A DNA stretch of 64,000 bases from Anagrus nilaparvatae (lineage: Eukaryota; Arthropoda; Insecta; Hymenoptera; Mymaridae): positions 870,501 to 934,500 of the forward strand of contig JAKSXM010000231.1 in NCBI GenBank assembly GCA_022575985.1, given 5' to 3'. Position numbers and translations under genes: made by a program. Position 1 is the first letter of the stretch; every line of letters begins with the position of its first letter. The notes beneath the pieces are model-generated. The model did no database searches. It was given only the letters and a program-made list of their open reading frames with translations, and was not told where the DNA came from. Positions 1 through 11,474 of the stretch are shown here, in pieces.

Positions 1-1033
1 ATAATTCATCAAATATTAAATAATTCCTGGTAGCTATTACCATTAAAAAATAAAAAATTTTCAATTATACCTAACGGTAAACTCATAAATTCTGCTTGAC
101 TTAAATGCAGATTATATAATTTAATTTTTTTTTAATTTGTAAGTCCAGCAAAATAAGTTGATAAATCTGTTTTGTAGGACAGTTAGTCTAATTTTTTGAT
201 TGCTTTGTTTGTAAGTGATATATAATTTAATTTATTTTCATCAAAACAGATATGTCTTAAGATAATTTCAAATATTAAATTGTTTGCTTCGATGGAACAA
301 AATTTCAAATTTTTTAATGTACTGAATGTTTCCTCTATGTAATCCTCAGTTTGATTATTAATTTCCAAATCAATTGATTCTATTGATTTAAATGGCAGGC
401 TTAATAAACAATTACCTGTCATATTGTTGAAATTATGAATTTTTAGAGTATTTAAATTTTTATTTTTCTTAAATACAGTCTTTAAGTATCATCAACATCC
501 TCGAGAGTATAAAAATTTTTATCAGAGTCAATTAAACTAAATTTTACAATATTTTCACAAAATTCACTAAAATATTCCAACACACTTGTTAGCATAACTG
601 GTATTGGAGTCATCAGCATTCAATTCAACTTCTCTTAGAAGCAATCCACCTCTGGATAGTATATTAGAAAATGCTCTGCAAATGTTGTATTTCAAATACG
701 GTTTTTTACTTAATTTATCACGTAAAAAACAGGAATTGAAATAATTAAATTTATTCCAACTTGTTTTAGAAATAATTTCCCATCTTATACAAACTCTTTC
801 GATTTGAATTCTTTTAAGAATGGAAACATGTTGGAAAATTTCACGGAGAGAGTCATCGTCCAATTTATTTATCTCGCCTGAAAATTAATTCATTTTTTTT
901 TAATTTAGAAAATTTTATAAATAATAAGCTGTGAGAAATTTTCTTTACCATTAATTAATGAGCTCATGTTACTTTCAGCTTCGTAGTCGTCATTGCTTTT
1001 GGTTAAATTATTTTCATCTATTTGTTCATTCAT
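1..1033 (-). pseudogene. F-box/leucine-rich-repeat protein, decayed
   Basis: Read on the minus strand, a start codon at 1033 opens an 85-base first exon ending at 949 with a GT donor at 948. A 71-base intron ends at an AG (879-878) after a T-rich tract. Exon 2 (from 877) continues in frame and gives an F-box-like stretch, NKLDDDSLREIFQHV, followed by a VCIRW motif. This is the Skp1-binding region of SCF ubiquitin-ligase adaptors. Leucine-rich text follows, but a stop at about 567 is bypassed only by a frame change near 585, and a second frame change is needed near 490. The third block (183-422) has repeats of the form SLPFKSIESIDLEIN and ends at a stop near 183. More LRR-like text resumes nearer the window edge. 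I read it as an F-box/LRR gene disabled by at least two frameshifts and a stop, possibly running off the left edge. Sequencing error could mimic single frameshifts, but three lesions make decay more likely. Confidence 0.72.
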
Positions 1034-1814
1034 AATTTGCTAATGAAAATTATAATTTTTAAAAATAAGTATCAAAATTAATTTGAGTAATTAGTGAACA
1101 AGCACTGGACGCTTTGAGATACAACTTACAAATGACTGTTTCATTCTAAAATTAAAAAAATATATTTATTTTTATATAATATTCCATTATCACTATCAAA
1201 ATATAATTAAAAAAAAAAAAAAAAATATTTTAAAGATAGTCTCGTAGACAAAATTTAGCGTCTTTGGTGTTGAAAGGATGATTACATCCTGCGTCTATTT
1301 TTATTAAGATTTAATGTGCTTTATATACAGCAATTGTTAAATCTATAGAATTTAAATTTTAAATAAAAAAGAGTATTAGTTAAATAGAGGATTATAAAAA
1401 TAAAAAATATTTTTTCAGATTATATCAATGCAATAATTATCTGTTCAAATTATTATTAGCATAGGTAATAAAATATTTACAAAATTTAAATAAGGAATAT
1501 TTTTTTTTTTAAGTGACTAAATTCAAAAATGTTTAGCCTGTCAGCACCTAAACTTAAAACAAAAAATTTTCTGCTTTTAGTGTAGATAGAAAAAAATAAT
1601 TGCCATTTAGCAGAAAACATTTAGACTCTAGCTTCTGGGCTAGCCAATTTATAAGAAACAAAAGAATCCACTTTCCACATTTCATAAGTACGAAAAATAA
1701 ACCTAATTTTAATTTTCGAAAAATTATTATTGGAAAAAAGCACTTTTCTAAAATTAGCTGTAATAAAATATAATTTTAAAGTTTCAACTCTAACAAAAAT
1801 AACCACGCAGTTAT

Positions 1815-1902
1815 ACTCCCTGGCTCACAGAGTTATTTCAGGGAGTTAACTCCCTAAAACAGGGAGTTTACCACCTAAAACAGAGAGTTAACTCTCTGAA
1901 AT
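1815..1902. repeat. Tandem palindromic AGGGAGTTAACTCCCT repeats
   Basis: The 16-base dyad AGGGAGTTAACTCCCT and variants (AGAGAGTTAACTCTCT, AGGGAGTTTACCACCT) recur about four times. Each unit is self-complementary, so the tract can form a run of small hairpins. Function unknown. Confidence 0.75.
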
Positions 1903-2032
1903 ATCTGTCATTTCCTCGAATACCTTCGGGATGAAAATGAACCAAATGAGGGAAAATTGATATGCTGGAGGCGTAATTTTTAATTTTTCATCCAAAACAA
2001 TTTTCCTATTTTCCAATTTTACAATACGGCGG

Positions 2033-2308
2033 ACCAAAAAACATGAAAATAGAAACTTTCTACATTACCTGGGGGTTTCCGGGGTCGAGAAAAACGTTTT
2101 TATGAATGAAATTTTTTCAAAATACGTTTTTCTCGACCCAAAAAATCCCTAGGTAATGTAGAAAGTTTTTATTTTCATTTTTTGGCCCGCCATCTTGGAA
2201 AATTGGAAAATATGTTGGGGCTAAAAAATGAAAATTTTCATTCATAAAAACGTTTTTCTCGACTCCTAAATCCCCCAGGTAATGTAGGAAGTTTCTATTT
2301 TCATGTTT
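2033..2308. repeat. Triplicated ~60-bp repeat, one copy inverted
   Basis: A segment carrying GAAACTTTCTACATTACCT and TCGAGAAAAACG lies at about 2037-2097. It recurs in inverted orientation at about 2127-2185 and again, in that same inverted orientation, at about 2251-2308. The first two form a foldback with a short loop. Probably a remnant of a foldback MITE. Confidence 0.75.
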
Positions 2309-2848
2309 CTTAAGGACTTATAGGATTTAGTAACTGGGATAATTATGAATGTAAAAGTGAAAGTAATCATGCAAAGTTTTAAAGCAATTTACTTAATGTG
2401 CTTTTAAAACATTTTTTAGCTTAAAAAATCAAATATTTTATTATGCTGATAAAACGGCAATTCTTAAAATTGAAAACATATTAAATAAATAAACATATTA
2501 AATAATAAATAGGATTTCCTGCAAAAAAATCAATTCATTAGATTTTAGAATATGAGCAATTAGTGAAATTATGAAATTGTAAAAAAAATATATTTAACTA
2601 ACCTTGTAAAAATTAAATGATAAAATTGTAGGCTTAAAATCAATATATTGATGAATTTTTTTGTTATATTTATTAATTTATTTAGAAAATAGTGGTTTGT
2701 GGTTTCTAACAACACCAAAAAAAGTTTTTAAGTCTCTACATATTTAATTTATCGTTAAAAAAATATATATTAATCTGTCGTCACAAAAAATTTTATTTTA
2801 TTGCAAAAAAATTGATTTCGAAAAAAAATTTGACATTAAATTGCTGAG

Positions 2849-4708
2849 TCATACTTTTTGTTTTGCCTCTTCAACCAAAATTTTTACTTTTTTTTTTGCC
2901 TCTTTAACTAAAATTTTTTTACTTCGAACAACCTTAGGTCTTGAATTTTTGAATTTGCAGTAAACAATTTCACAAACAAGAGTAATAATTCCAGAAACAA
3001 AACCAACAATCAAAACAATCAACAATATTAACATTGTCGCATCTTCCTTGTTACCGTATTTTTGACTTTCTTCAATAAAATGTTCTCTATTTTTTCCAAC
3101 TTTGAATTCTAAATCAGAAATCCATTTCTTATCTAAGCCTGCTTCAAAAGTTTTTCTTGCAATCATGGAAAATTTTTCTTTGTATAAAGACATAGGTTGA
3201 AAAATGTAAATAAGAATCACTGAAGGTAATTGCAAATCAATAATTTTGTACTCCTTTAAAAAACTTTTGCTATTAATTAAGTTTTCATGAATCTTAAACA
3301 AAAGATTTATGGAATCTCTTCTATTTATATATACGCTAGATGATTGAGATTTATTAATAAAAACATTAAAGCTACAATCCTTTAAACTTTGCGATTCCAA
3401 TATTTTGATAGATTTATTATTATCATTTAAATATTTAAAATTTTTATACAAAAAATCATATCTGTCTTCTTCTAGACATATCGATACATTTTTTTCAAGT
3501 ATATTTTCAAAGCTTTTTATGATAGTAACGTTTTTAACTGTGTATTCAAGATTAGTCAAACTTGCATAAATAATGGAAGAAAACAAAATCATAGCGAAAG
3601 ATAGTGTTAAGTAAATAATTTTAGATTTAAAGTGCTGATAACGTATATTTGGTGAGATACCTAAGACTATTGAATAAATATTTAAAGTAGCCCATTCATT
3701 TATTGGTACTTTTGAGTAACAAACAATTATTTTAGTTGCGATCATAATTATTATAATAAGCACTAGTGATAAGAATATGTTTATTGTAACGTTTAGTTCA
3801 GATTCTTGAATAGTAGGCACTAAGGCCAGTAATTGATCAAATTCAGGAATTATATAAGACTGTTCTACTAATTTTGAATTCAAAGCATGTACCAAAAATT
3901 TATCAAAAATTATTTGCATTTCACCCTTGTTATGTAAGTTATCAATGATAGTTGTATCAATAAAAATATTTTTACTTGCATTCAAACTTTCAGCTAGACA
4001 GTAGTATTGCATTAATGGCGTAATAAAAATTGATATAGCTGCTTCATATTTATCAGAAGACAGAACTGGAAATCCAACAGTTATATTATGTCCATTTAAA
4101 TTTTTCAATTTGTTTGGCATAATTTCAATGCTTGAATTAGAGTACACTATTTTATGAGAAACTTGAATAAAATGATCGTAGTATAATATAGTAGGATTGC
4201 TGTGGATATTTTTAATTTTCAAAATCGTAAAATTGATAATTAAATATTTCCTAAGTTCTCTCAAAATGTCCCCTGATAAACTTGTGGTGTTGTCATCATC
4301 ATATAGGATGATAAATAAAAATTTTGGACTTGTCACGTAAGCTCTGGTCTTTTTTGCTACGAAATTTAAGACTTTTCCTAAATAATCTGTATTTGCATAC
4401 TTGTCGGTAATAATAACATTTAGCGCTACTGGTGTTAATGTTTGTTTACTTTTTTCTAGCCAATATTTATCACTTGTTAAATTACTTTCAATATCAACCA
4501 TAACTGTTGGTATCTGACTTTTAAGTTTTCGTAAAAGTATTCGGTATCGAGACTCGAATTTATAATTAGTTGTATTAACGTAAACAGTTATTTGATGCAC
4601 TTTTAAATTTTTATTTACGTGTTCAATCACAGAATCTAATGAAGAATCACAAAATTTTGAAAATAAAGTCATAATGATACTTAAAACTATTAACCAACTT
4701 ATTTTCAT
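2849..4708 (-). CDS. Variant ionotropic receptor (IR gene 1), single exon, 619 aa
   Basis: Predicted ligand-gated cation channel subunit of the insect IR family, relatives of ionotropic glutamate receptors that act in the plasma membrane of chemosensory neurons. Residues 1-21 look like a signal peptide. An extracellular region rich in N-glycosylation sites reaches about 303. Membrane segments lie at about 305-331, 363-387 and 556-584, with a short hydrophobic pore-like segment starting WATLNIYS at about 339. Between the second and third membrane segments, EAGLDKKWISDL at about 522-533 matches the conserved G-x-x-x-K-W region of IRs. The basic tail after 585 has a short repeat (KILVKEAKKKVKILVEEAKQKV region). 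Length and topology fit divergent IRs, and no intron or lesion is seen. An in-frame TAA lies about 15 bases upstream of the ATG, which supports the start. It is a distant paralogue of the genes at 22,462 and 39,207. The ligand cannot be told from sequence. Confidence 0.88.
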   Translation of the reverse strand: MKISWLIVLSIIMTLFSKFCDSSLDSVIEHVNKNLKVHQITVYVNTTNYKFESRYRILLRKLKSQIPTVMVDIESNLTSDKYWLEKSKQTLTPVALNVIITDKYANTDYLGKVLNFVAKKTRAYVTSPKFLFIILYDDDNTTSLSGDILRELRKYLIINFTILKIKNIHSNPTILYYDHFIQVSHKIVYSNSSIEIMPNKLKNLNGHNITVGFPVLSSDKYEAAISIFITPLMQYYCLAESLNASKNIFIDTTIIDNLHNKGEMQIIFDKFLVHALNSKLVEQSYIIPEFDQLLALVPTIQESELNVTINIFLSLVLIIIIMIATKIIVCYSKVPINEWATLNIYSIVLGISPNIRYQHFKSKIIYLTLSFAMILFSSIIYASLTNLEYTVKNVTIIKSFENILEKNVSICLEEDRYDFLYKNFKYLNDNNKSIKILESQSLKDCSFNVFINKSQSSSVYINRRDSINLLFKIHENLINSKSFLKEYKIIDLQLPSVILIYIFQPMSLYKEKFSMIARKTFEAGLDKKWISDLEFKVGKNREHFIEESQKYGNKEDATMLILLIVLIVGFVSGIITLVCEIVYCKFKNSRPKVVRSKKILVKEAKKKVKILVEEAKQKV

Positions 4709-5559
4709 TGTTAAAAAATATTATTAATTTACTTATTAAATCTTTAGGTAAGAAGGTAAAAAGGGTATTTCTAACAACGAATATGTTATTATATTATAGA
4801 ATTATTATTATTATTATTATTTGATTTATTTGCTCACACAAAACTACAGTAACAGAATGCAGGCTTCTATAATATATTTAAAAGTAAAAATAGTTTTTTG
4901 AAGTTATTTTTATGCTTAAAATATTGATAATTAAAGCAAATATTTAAAAATTTAATAGAATCTCACTAAAAATATGTAAACAATTAAACTTTTATACTAA
5001 TTTGCAAAATATTTACTGAAGTATTTTAAATTAACAAAAATAAATTAACCACTTTAGTGTGCATTAGATTGTCAAATGCGAACTATACTGATTTTTGTAA
5101 TAGTTACATGCACGAATAGCAAAAAAAAATTGTAAAATTTTTAATATTCTTTGTATTGATTTATTTACTTTTAACTAATTATGGGGAAACGTCAATATAC
5201 GCAAATAAAACGATTTGAAATAAGGCCACAAATAATTATTATGTTAGTTACAAAATTTTAATTGAAAAATCAATAAAATATTTATTGCAGTTTATATAAT
5301 TTTTTATAATCTTTAAAAAGTTTTTTTCATAAATAACGATGCGAGTTAAAAAATATATGTTTTGCACTATTTGTGACCATTAAATGAATTATGTCAGAGA
5401 TCGTTCGAGAAACCAATAATCGTATTTTTTTATCATTTTTTGAGTGTATAACATTTGACTTCAAATAAATAACTAAATGAACAAGTGGTAAATCTCCGGC
5501 TAAAAATGTTTTATTTATTATACTGCATTTTTAATCTAAATGGATGCCTCTTGAGGACA
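4709..5559. other. Intergenic, AT-rich
   Basis: No gene is seen. It contains an ATT microsatellite at about 4801-4820 and otherwise low-complexity AT-rich DNA, which would include the promoter region of IR gene 1. No recognisable motif. Confidence 0.5.
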
Positions 5560-5563
5560 TTAA

Positions 5564-6101
5564 CCCATTAACCCCAATCGATACACTCAAGCCATGTATT
5601 TAACTTTTAACCTTAACTTTTAATTTCTTGGGGATCCTAGTAATAACTTTTTAATTTAAATAAAAATTTTTTTGCATTTGGCAAGAACTTAAGTTTCCTG
5701 AAGTATTATTTGAAAATTTACCCCACTTTAGGGGTTAATATCTCATTTCGTAGGGATTGTGGCGAAAGATGGGCTGCGGAAATGAAAAGAGCGATCCGAA
5801 TTACTTACTGGGTGAGTTTTTTGTTCCGAAATATTCAATCTTTCATTTATTTATAAAACTCACCCCTTTGCTTACTAAAGACACCGCCAGGGAGGGTTGC
5901 AATGGCTAAGACATACGTATTTAACTTTAAACCATTTCTTGGGGGTCCTATTAATAATTTACTAAATACAAACATTTTTGCATTTGGGAAGAACTTTTTT
6001 GCCCCTAATTGCCTCTTAGGTGAGTTTTTTAGCCTACAATGAACAGTTTTTGTTACCGTAAAGTGCAAGTGTCCAAGAAAGGTCGGTTAGGCATTAATAG
6101 G
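5564..6101. mobile_element. TTAA-flanked foldback MITE (CCCATTAA family)
   Basis: The left end is TTAA-CCCATTAACCCC and the right end is its approximate inverse, GGCATTAATAGG-TTAA, so TTAA flanks both sides. TTAA target duplication and CCC termini are the signature of piggyBac-type transposons, so I infer a non-autonomous piggyBac-like element. An internal segment GAAATGAAAAGAGCGA (about 5782) is shared with the elements at 18,682, 28,188 and 46,282. The phrase TTTGCATTTGG...AAGAACTT occurs twice in inverted position. No transposase. Confidence 0.75.
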
Positions 6102-6105
6102 TTAA

Positions 6106-6742
6106 CGTCTTTTGAATATTTTAATATTAGGTAGTTTTATACCAACTTTTTCAACTACAAAAAACTTTTTGTTTAATATAAATTACGGTTTTTTTGGCAT
6201 TCTTTATAATTAAAAAAGTTAACGCAGTTTAATCTCTGTGTAAAAGATTAAGAAATTAGAAATTTCATCAGTTTTGATGTGACTGCAAACAAATTTTATG
6301 TTATTAAATAAATATCTATTTGTTCAACAAGGTAAAAAAAATAGGATTTGACTTTTGATGCAGTTGTATTTAGACAGCATTGAAAGTAAAATTTTCTACA
6401 TTTTTTCCCGTGTTCAACATACATTTTTTCATTAAAAGCGTTAAAAATATCGCCAGAAAGTAAGAAAGTAGATTTATTTTGCAGTGTATAATGAAAAATA
6501 CTTGATTTTTTGAGCTAACAATTTTTTTCCTTTATTTTTCTTTTACTAATGAAAGTAGAATTAAATTCAACGAGGTTAAACGAGGTTAAACTGAGATCGT
6601 TTTTTATGATGAGTTGATGAACATTTACTTTAACAATGCTTTAAAAAATGTTGAAAATTCTCCGTGTTCTTTAACAATATTGAGGGGGTGCACATTTCTT
6701 ACAAAAACTGTGCTTTCTCTTTATTATTACCGGTTCATACGA
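6106..6742. other. Intergenic, no gene seen
   Basis: AT-rich sequence with no convincing reading frame. A short direct repeat ACGAGGTTAA occurs around 6570-6590. Confidence 0.5.
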
Positions 6743-8259
6743 CACACCGTGCTTGAACGTACCGGAAAGTTGACCTAAAATATCGACGAAATCGGCCTTG
6801 GCAAACTTTTCAAATATATTTTTTTCGTCGATTCCTTCCTACTAGAAAATCCGAGCTGCTCGTCTGCCTGACTTTCATGGGACTTATAATTGTGTATTTT
6901 AAGTTTTTTTAATTAATGACTTTTAAATTGCCGCCAAAATTTTATTTTTTTATAATAATAACTTCTATAGGTCTCAAAAATTTTTACAAGCCTTACGCTT
7001 CCAGCAATTCTTTACTCGTCTCTTTTGATTGATTTGTTTTTCAAATATGATAATTTAAAGTCAGAGTCCCAAATTCAGAATTTTAAAAAAAAGTCATTTT
7101 TATCATTATCTTTGAAAAACGATATTTTGGAAACTATTCAATGAAAAGAGACAAGTAAAAATTTTTTTTTTTAATTTAAGCTTTTAGAAAATTTTTGCGA
7201 CCTATAAAACGAATTTTCATGAGTAATTACAATTTTAGCAATCATTTAAAAATTGGTCATTTTGGTCTATAAATGGGCTTTCAGTTTATTTACTATAACG
7301 ATGAAAGAATTAGTGTTATAAAATTGCGGTTTACGGGGCTTGAAAAGTTTACACTTACATTAAAAAAATAAAACTAACCAGAAGTTTTTTTTGCCGTTGA
7401 ACCAATTAAGACCTCTGTGTTATAATGGTCTTGCAATGACTTCAAATATTAAAATAAGTTTTCCTTAAATAAAACATTAATTTATTCATTTTTATTTGCA
7501 TTTCATTTAGAACAATTTATTATTATTAATACAAAAAAAATTTTATTTTCCTTTGATTATATATAAAATAAATTCGACTTTATAAATAATACTAATTTTT
7601 AATTTTATCAACAAAAAAATATTTTTTTTTTGCAGGGGATCACACACTTTTCTTTAATTTTCATCATGGTTTAATTTTTCATTTGGCACTTTAAAAAAAT
7701 AATATTTCTACAAATTCTTTATGATCAAAATATTAATAGTACAAATAATTATTAATTATAAAATAATTTAAAAATGGAACTTGTTTCTTTACTATTCAAT
7801 TGCGAAGTTAACTTATTCAAAAAGTCACTAATTTCCTTAGATTTTAACATGGATTGGTAGGTAATGCAGGTAGTGCTAACAATGGTTAAACTTGTAAGAT
7901 TTTTGTGCAGTTTATAATGGTTTATACCTATACATATATTTTTTAAGTTTTTTTATTTTTAAAAAATATATTTAATAAGAAAAACTATTAGATTATTCAA
8001 TGGGAAACAAAATACTTTAAATTATTACTATTATTTATAAAGACGAATTTATTTTATATATAATCAAAGGAAAATAAAATTAAAAAAATAAAATTAACTT
8101 AAAATACACAATTATAGGTCCCATGAAAGTCGGGCAAACGAGCAGCTCGGATTTTCTAGTAGGAAGGAATCGACGTAAAAAAATATTTTTGAAAAGTTTA
8201 CCAAGGCCGATTTTGTCGACATTTTAGGTCAACTTTCCGGTACGTTCAAGCACGGTGTG
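6743..8259. mobile_element. 1.5-kb foldback element with CACACCGTG ends
   Basis: Terminal inverted repeats of about 190 bp start CACACCGTGCTTGAACGTAC (6743) and end with the inverse at 8259. The tetranucleotide ACGA stands immediately outside both ends, a candidate 4-bp target-site duplication. A second, inner inverted pair lies at about 7545-7605 and 8020-8080 (CCTTTGATTATATATAAAAT). The segment 6970-7400 resembles 51,370-51,790. No coding sequence. CAC termini with a 4-bp duplication resemble the CMC/Chapaev group, but that assignment is inference. Confidence 0.8.
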
Positions 8260-8727
8260 ACGACAAAGAAATAGTAAATAAGAATAAAATTAAATTTCAT
8301 TGTTGTGACCATAAATTTTAAAACGAGATTGGCTATTTAATTGAGCTTGATATTATGTAGCTGTTAGTAAATGAAAAATTTAAATAAATTGTAACATCCT
8401 TAAAATTTTAACTCCTAAGACTACTTTTTTATAAGAAATGGTAGCCTACTTATTACTAAATTTTTCTCTTTTTAACCAAAAAGTTTAAATACTCAAAACA
8501 CCTTAACAATAGTTTGAATAAATTAATTCAATAAATTAAAATTAAAATAAGTTATAGTAGAAAAATATTCATTACTTTATTTTTAGGCCTGTTTATTTTG
8601 TATTGCATATACTAGTCGGGTTGCGGCTACCGAAATTTTTTTTCAGGGTAGTCGCCTTCAAAAACGGGTAGAGTGAAACAAATTAGTATGAAAATACAAG
8701 ATTTTTAATTAATAAATGTGTTGAAAC
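8260..8727. other. Intergenic; possible Helitron-like 3' end on minus strand
   Basis: No gene. Around 8610-8655 the minus strand carries an imperfect hairpin (GGCGACTACC pairing with GGTAGCCGC) followed about 10 bases later by CTAG. This is the layout of a Helitron 3' end, but it is weak. Confidence 0.3.
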
Positions 8728-11103
8728 ATGTTGAAACCTACTAACTCAGATACGCGTTTTCTTAATAATTTAATGAATGAGCTTTCTTTCAAATTGGTCA
8801 ATACTGGTGCTTCTCACCATACTGATACTAACACTTGGATTGATACAATATTCGTTGATGAATGTGATACCATACTTAAGTATGATCGTTTTCTACCACC
8901 CTTTCCAAGCAGACATGACATCATTACTGCCACGATAGATGTATTTTATCCAGTGGAGTCAAACAACAGCTATACATACAAATGCATAAATAAAATTATT
9001 CCTCATGTTATTAATTCATATCTGCAAACCCAAGATTGGTCTATTTTTAAATCGTTAAATCATGATTTTGACATTGACCAGGGTCTTGCAAAATAAACAT
9101 CCAACTTACAATCCTCAATAAATATACTAGCCCCTGATAAAACAATTAACCCAAAGAAACTATCTTGCCCCTGGTTAAACACGGAATTGAAACTACTTAT
9201 ATCACATCGTAATGCAACCAGCAGGCGCTATCAAAGAACTGGGTCTCCTCAACTTCTAAATGAGTTTTTAGCCTTGGCCTCTGAAATAGAAGAAAAGACT
9301 GAAATTGCTCGCAATGCATATATGCATAATAGAATCTGTAACTCTCTTGATACAAATAAAAATTTCTGGTCAGAAATGAGAAAACTTGGCTTACTACCTA
9401 AAGGGAGTGATGCCCTACATGGATTTCTTCCTGAAGAACTGAGCTCACATTATTCTAACATCTCTTTTTCTCCTTTGGAAGACAAAGCTTCTTCTCTGCA
9501 TATCATCTCAGAAGCCACACCAGAAGGCTTTACTTTTAAAGAGATTACAGTCAATGATGTGATCTTGGCAGTTTCTCATTTTAGTTCCCAGGCCATGGGT
9601 GAAGATGATATACCTCAAAGTATAGTTGCAAAAGCTTTACCATCAATTGCTTCTTACCTCGCCATAATTTTCAATGCTTCCCTTAAAGATGGAGTTTTCC
9701 CATCAGCATGGAAGAGATCTCGTATATTGGCACTTAAGAAAGTTTCAATTCCATCTTCTCCTAGTGACTTTCGCCCAATTTCACTTTTATGCTTTCTGTC
9801 AAAGGTCTTGGAGAAGTTGGCTCATGACCAGATAGTCAGCTTCTTATGTAAATTTAACATTCTTGACAAGTTTCAAACTGGATTTAGAAAACATCACAGT
9901 ACACAAACGGCTTTGATTAAGCTCGTTGATGATATTCGTATGGCTAAAGATAAGAGGTTGGCTACTCTGCTACTTCAGTTCGATTTTTCTAAAGCGTTTG
10001 ACAATGTATCCCCTTCCAGGCTGTTGGGTAAACTCCTTGACATAGGTTTCTCTAAATCTGCTCTTCAATGGATCTGGTCATATCTCAGTGATCGTTCGCT
10101 GTGTGTTTATTCCAAATTAGCAACATCAGCCCCTCGTGATATCAACATAGGTGTTCCTCAGGGCTCTGTTCTTGGGCCACTTTTGTTTTGTATCTATATG
10201 AACGATATAGGAAAGCATCTAAACAATAATCAGGTCCTACGAATGCTTTATGCAGACGATTTACAGATATATGTTCAGTTTCCATTGGATCAAATTGAGA
10301 ACGGCATTCAATTATTATCTGAATCGGCGCAAAAAGTATCTGAATGGTCTGAGCTCAACCGTCTATCTCTCAATGCTAAAAAGACCAAAGCAATAATCTT
10401 TGGGTCTTTACATACAGTTAGAAAATTCAAAAAATTAAACATCACGAAGATACAAATAAATGATAAAGGCGAAACTGTCCCTTTTGTTAATGATGTACTC
10501 AGTCTTGGTGTTGTACTTGATAGTACAATATCATGGAAACAACAAATTCATCATGTCTCCAAGAAAGTTAACAAAACTTTATATGGTTTAAAATACATCA
10601 AGTCATGTACATCACAATCATTGAGAAGGAGATTGGTTGAGTCTCTTGTATTACCACATCTTGATTATTGTTCAGTGGTATACGCTGATGCTTCTTTGGG
10701 TCTTCGCATGCAACTTCAACGGCTTGCTAATGCTAGTATAAGATACATCTTTGGTTTAAAATGGAATGACCATATCACCAATCATAGGAAACAGCTAAAA
10801 TGGCTTCTCACTGATTTTCGACGTGACTATTTTGCCATGCTTATAATGTATAGGGTAGTTCGTATGAAAGAACCCCCTTTCATTCTTCCTTTTTTTAAAC
10901 CCTATCAACCAGACAAACCAAAACGTGGTCCTCGCCAAGACTTGGAAATACCAACAGTAAACACAAACTTTGGTTTACAATCATTCCAGGTTAAGTATGC
11001 TAATCTATGGAATGCAATTCCACCTTGTATCCGATATGTATCTTCTTACTCTCAATTCAAAAAAAGCATTAAAATATACTTTTCTAAATTAGAAAACCAA
11101 TAA
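8728..11103 (+). pseudogene. Jockey-superfamily LINE ORF2 (endonuclease C-end plus reverse transcriptase), one in-frame stop
   Basis: Encodes the copying enzyme of a non-LTR retrotransposon. The 5' part (8728-9093) is the end of an APE-type endonuclease, with WIDTIFV and the SRHDI motif (the conserved S-D-H region). A TAA at 9094-9096 interrupts it, but the same frame continues through the linker (APDKTINPKK, then the PWLNTELK region) into the reverse transcriptase. Reverse transcriptase motifs are FRPISLLCFLSKVLEKL, the catalytic aspartate in QFDFSKAFDNVS (about 9976), GVPQGSVLGP (about 10150) and the catalytic YADD at 10249-10260. The frame ends at TAA 11101-11103 with a normal C-terminal region. 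It is truncated at the 5' end, with ORF1 and most of the endonuclease missing, as in a dead-on-arrival copy. A more decayed relative lies at 62,105-62,770 and tiny remnants at 18.4 and 47.0 kb. Confidence 0.9.
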
Positions 11104-11474
11104 CATAACCCCATGTACTGTCATACTCAGCATTACTTTATTATAATTAAAATTTCTACCAAAAACAAGCAATGTCTTTTATACTACACAGTATTATAAT
11201 CACTATTAAAACCAAATAATTCATAAATTTATATATACCATATCATATGGATTAACAAAACTTAAAAATTTACTATATTTATTATATTTACTATATTTAT
11301 TGTGTTTTTTATATTTACTATGTTTACTATATATACTATGTTTACTATATTTACAACTGTTGACTGATTAAATTGACTTATTAATTGATCACATATATAT
11401 TATATTTACTTATATATTGTTTTATTTTATAATTTTATTGTATTTTGAAACAAATTGACCATGTATATATATAT
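11104..11474. repeat. LINE 3' region ending in TATTTAC repeats
   Basis: Downstream of the reverse transcriptase stop the sequence becomes simple, with about eight imperfect TTTACTATA/TATTTAC units at 11,265-11,355. This is probably the LINE 3' UTR and its simple-repeat tail. It ends against the foldback element at 11,475. Confidence 0.55.

Larger units (their letters stand above)
1034..2848. other. Intergenic, AT-rich, with small dyad repeats
   Basis: No gene is seen. The stretch holds homopolymer runs and the two repeat clusters listed separately (1815-1902 and 2033-2308). Confidence 0.6.
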
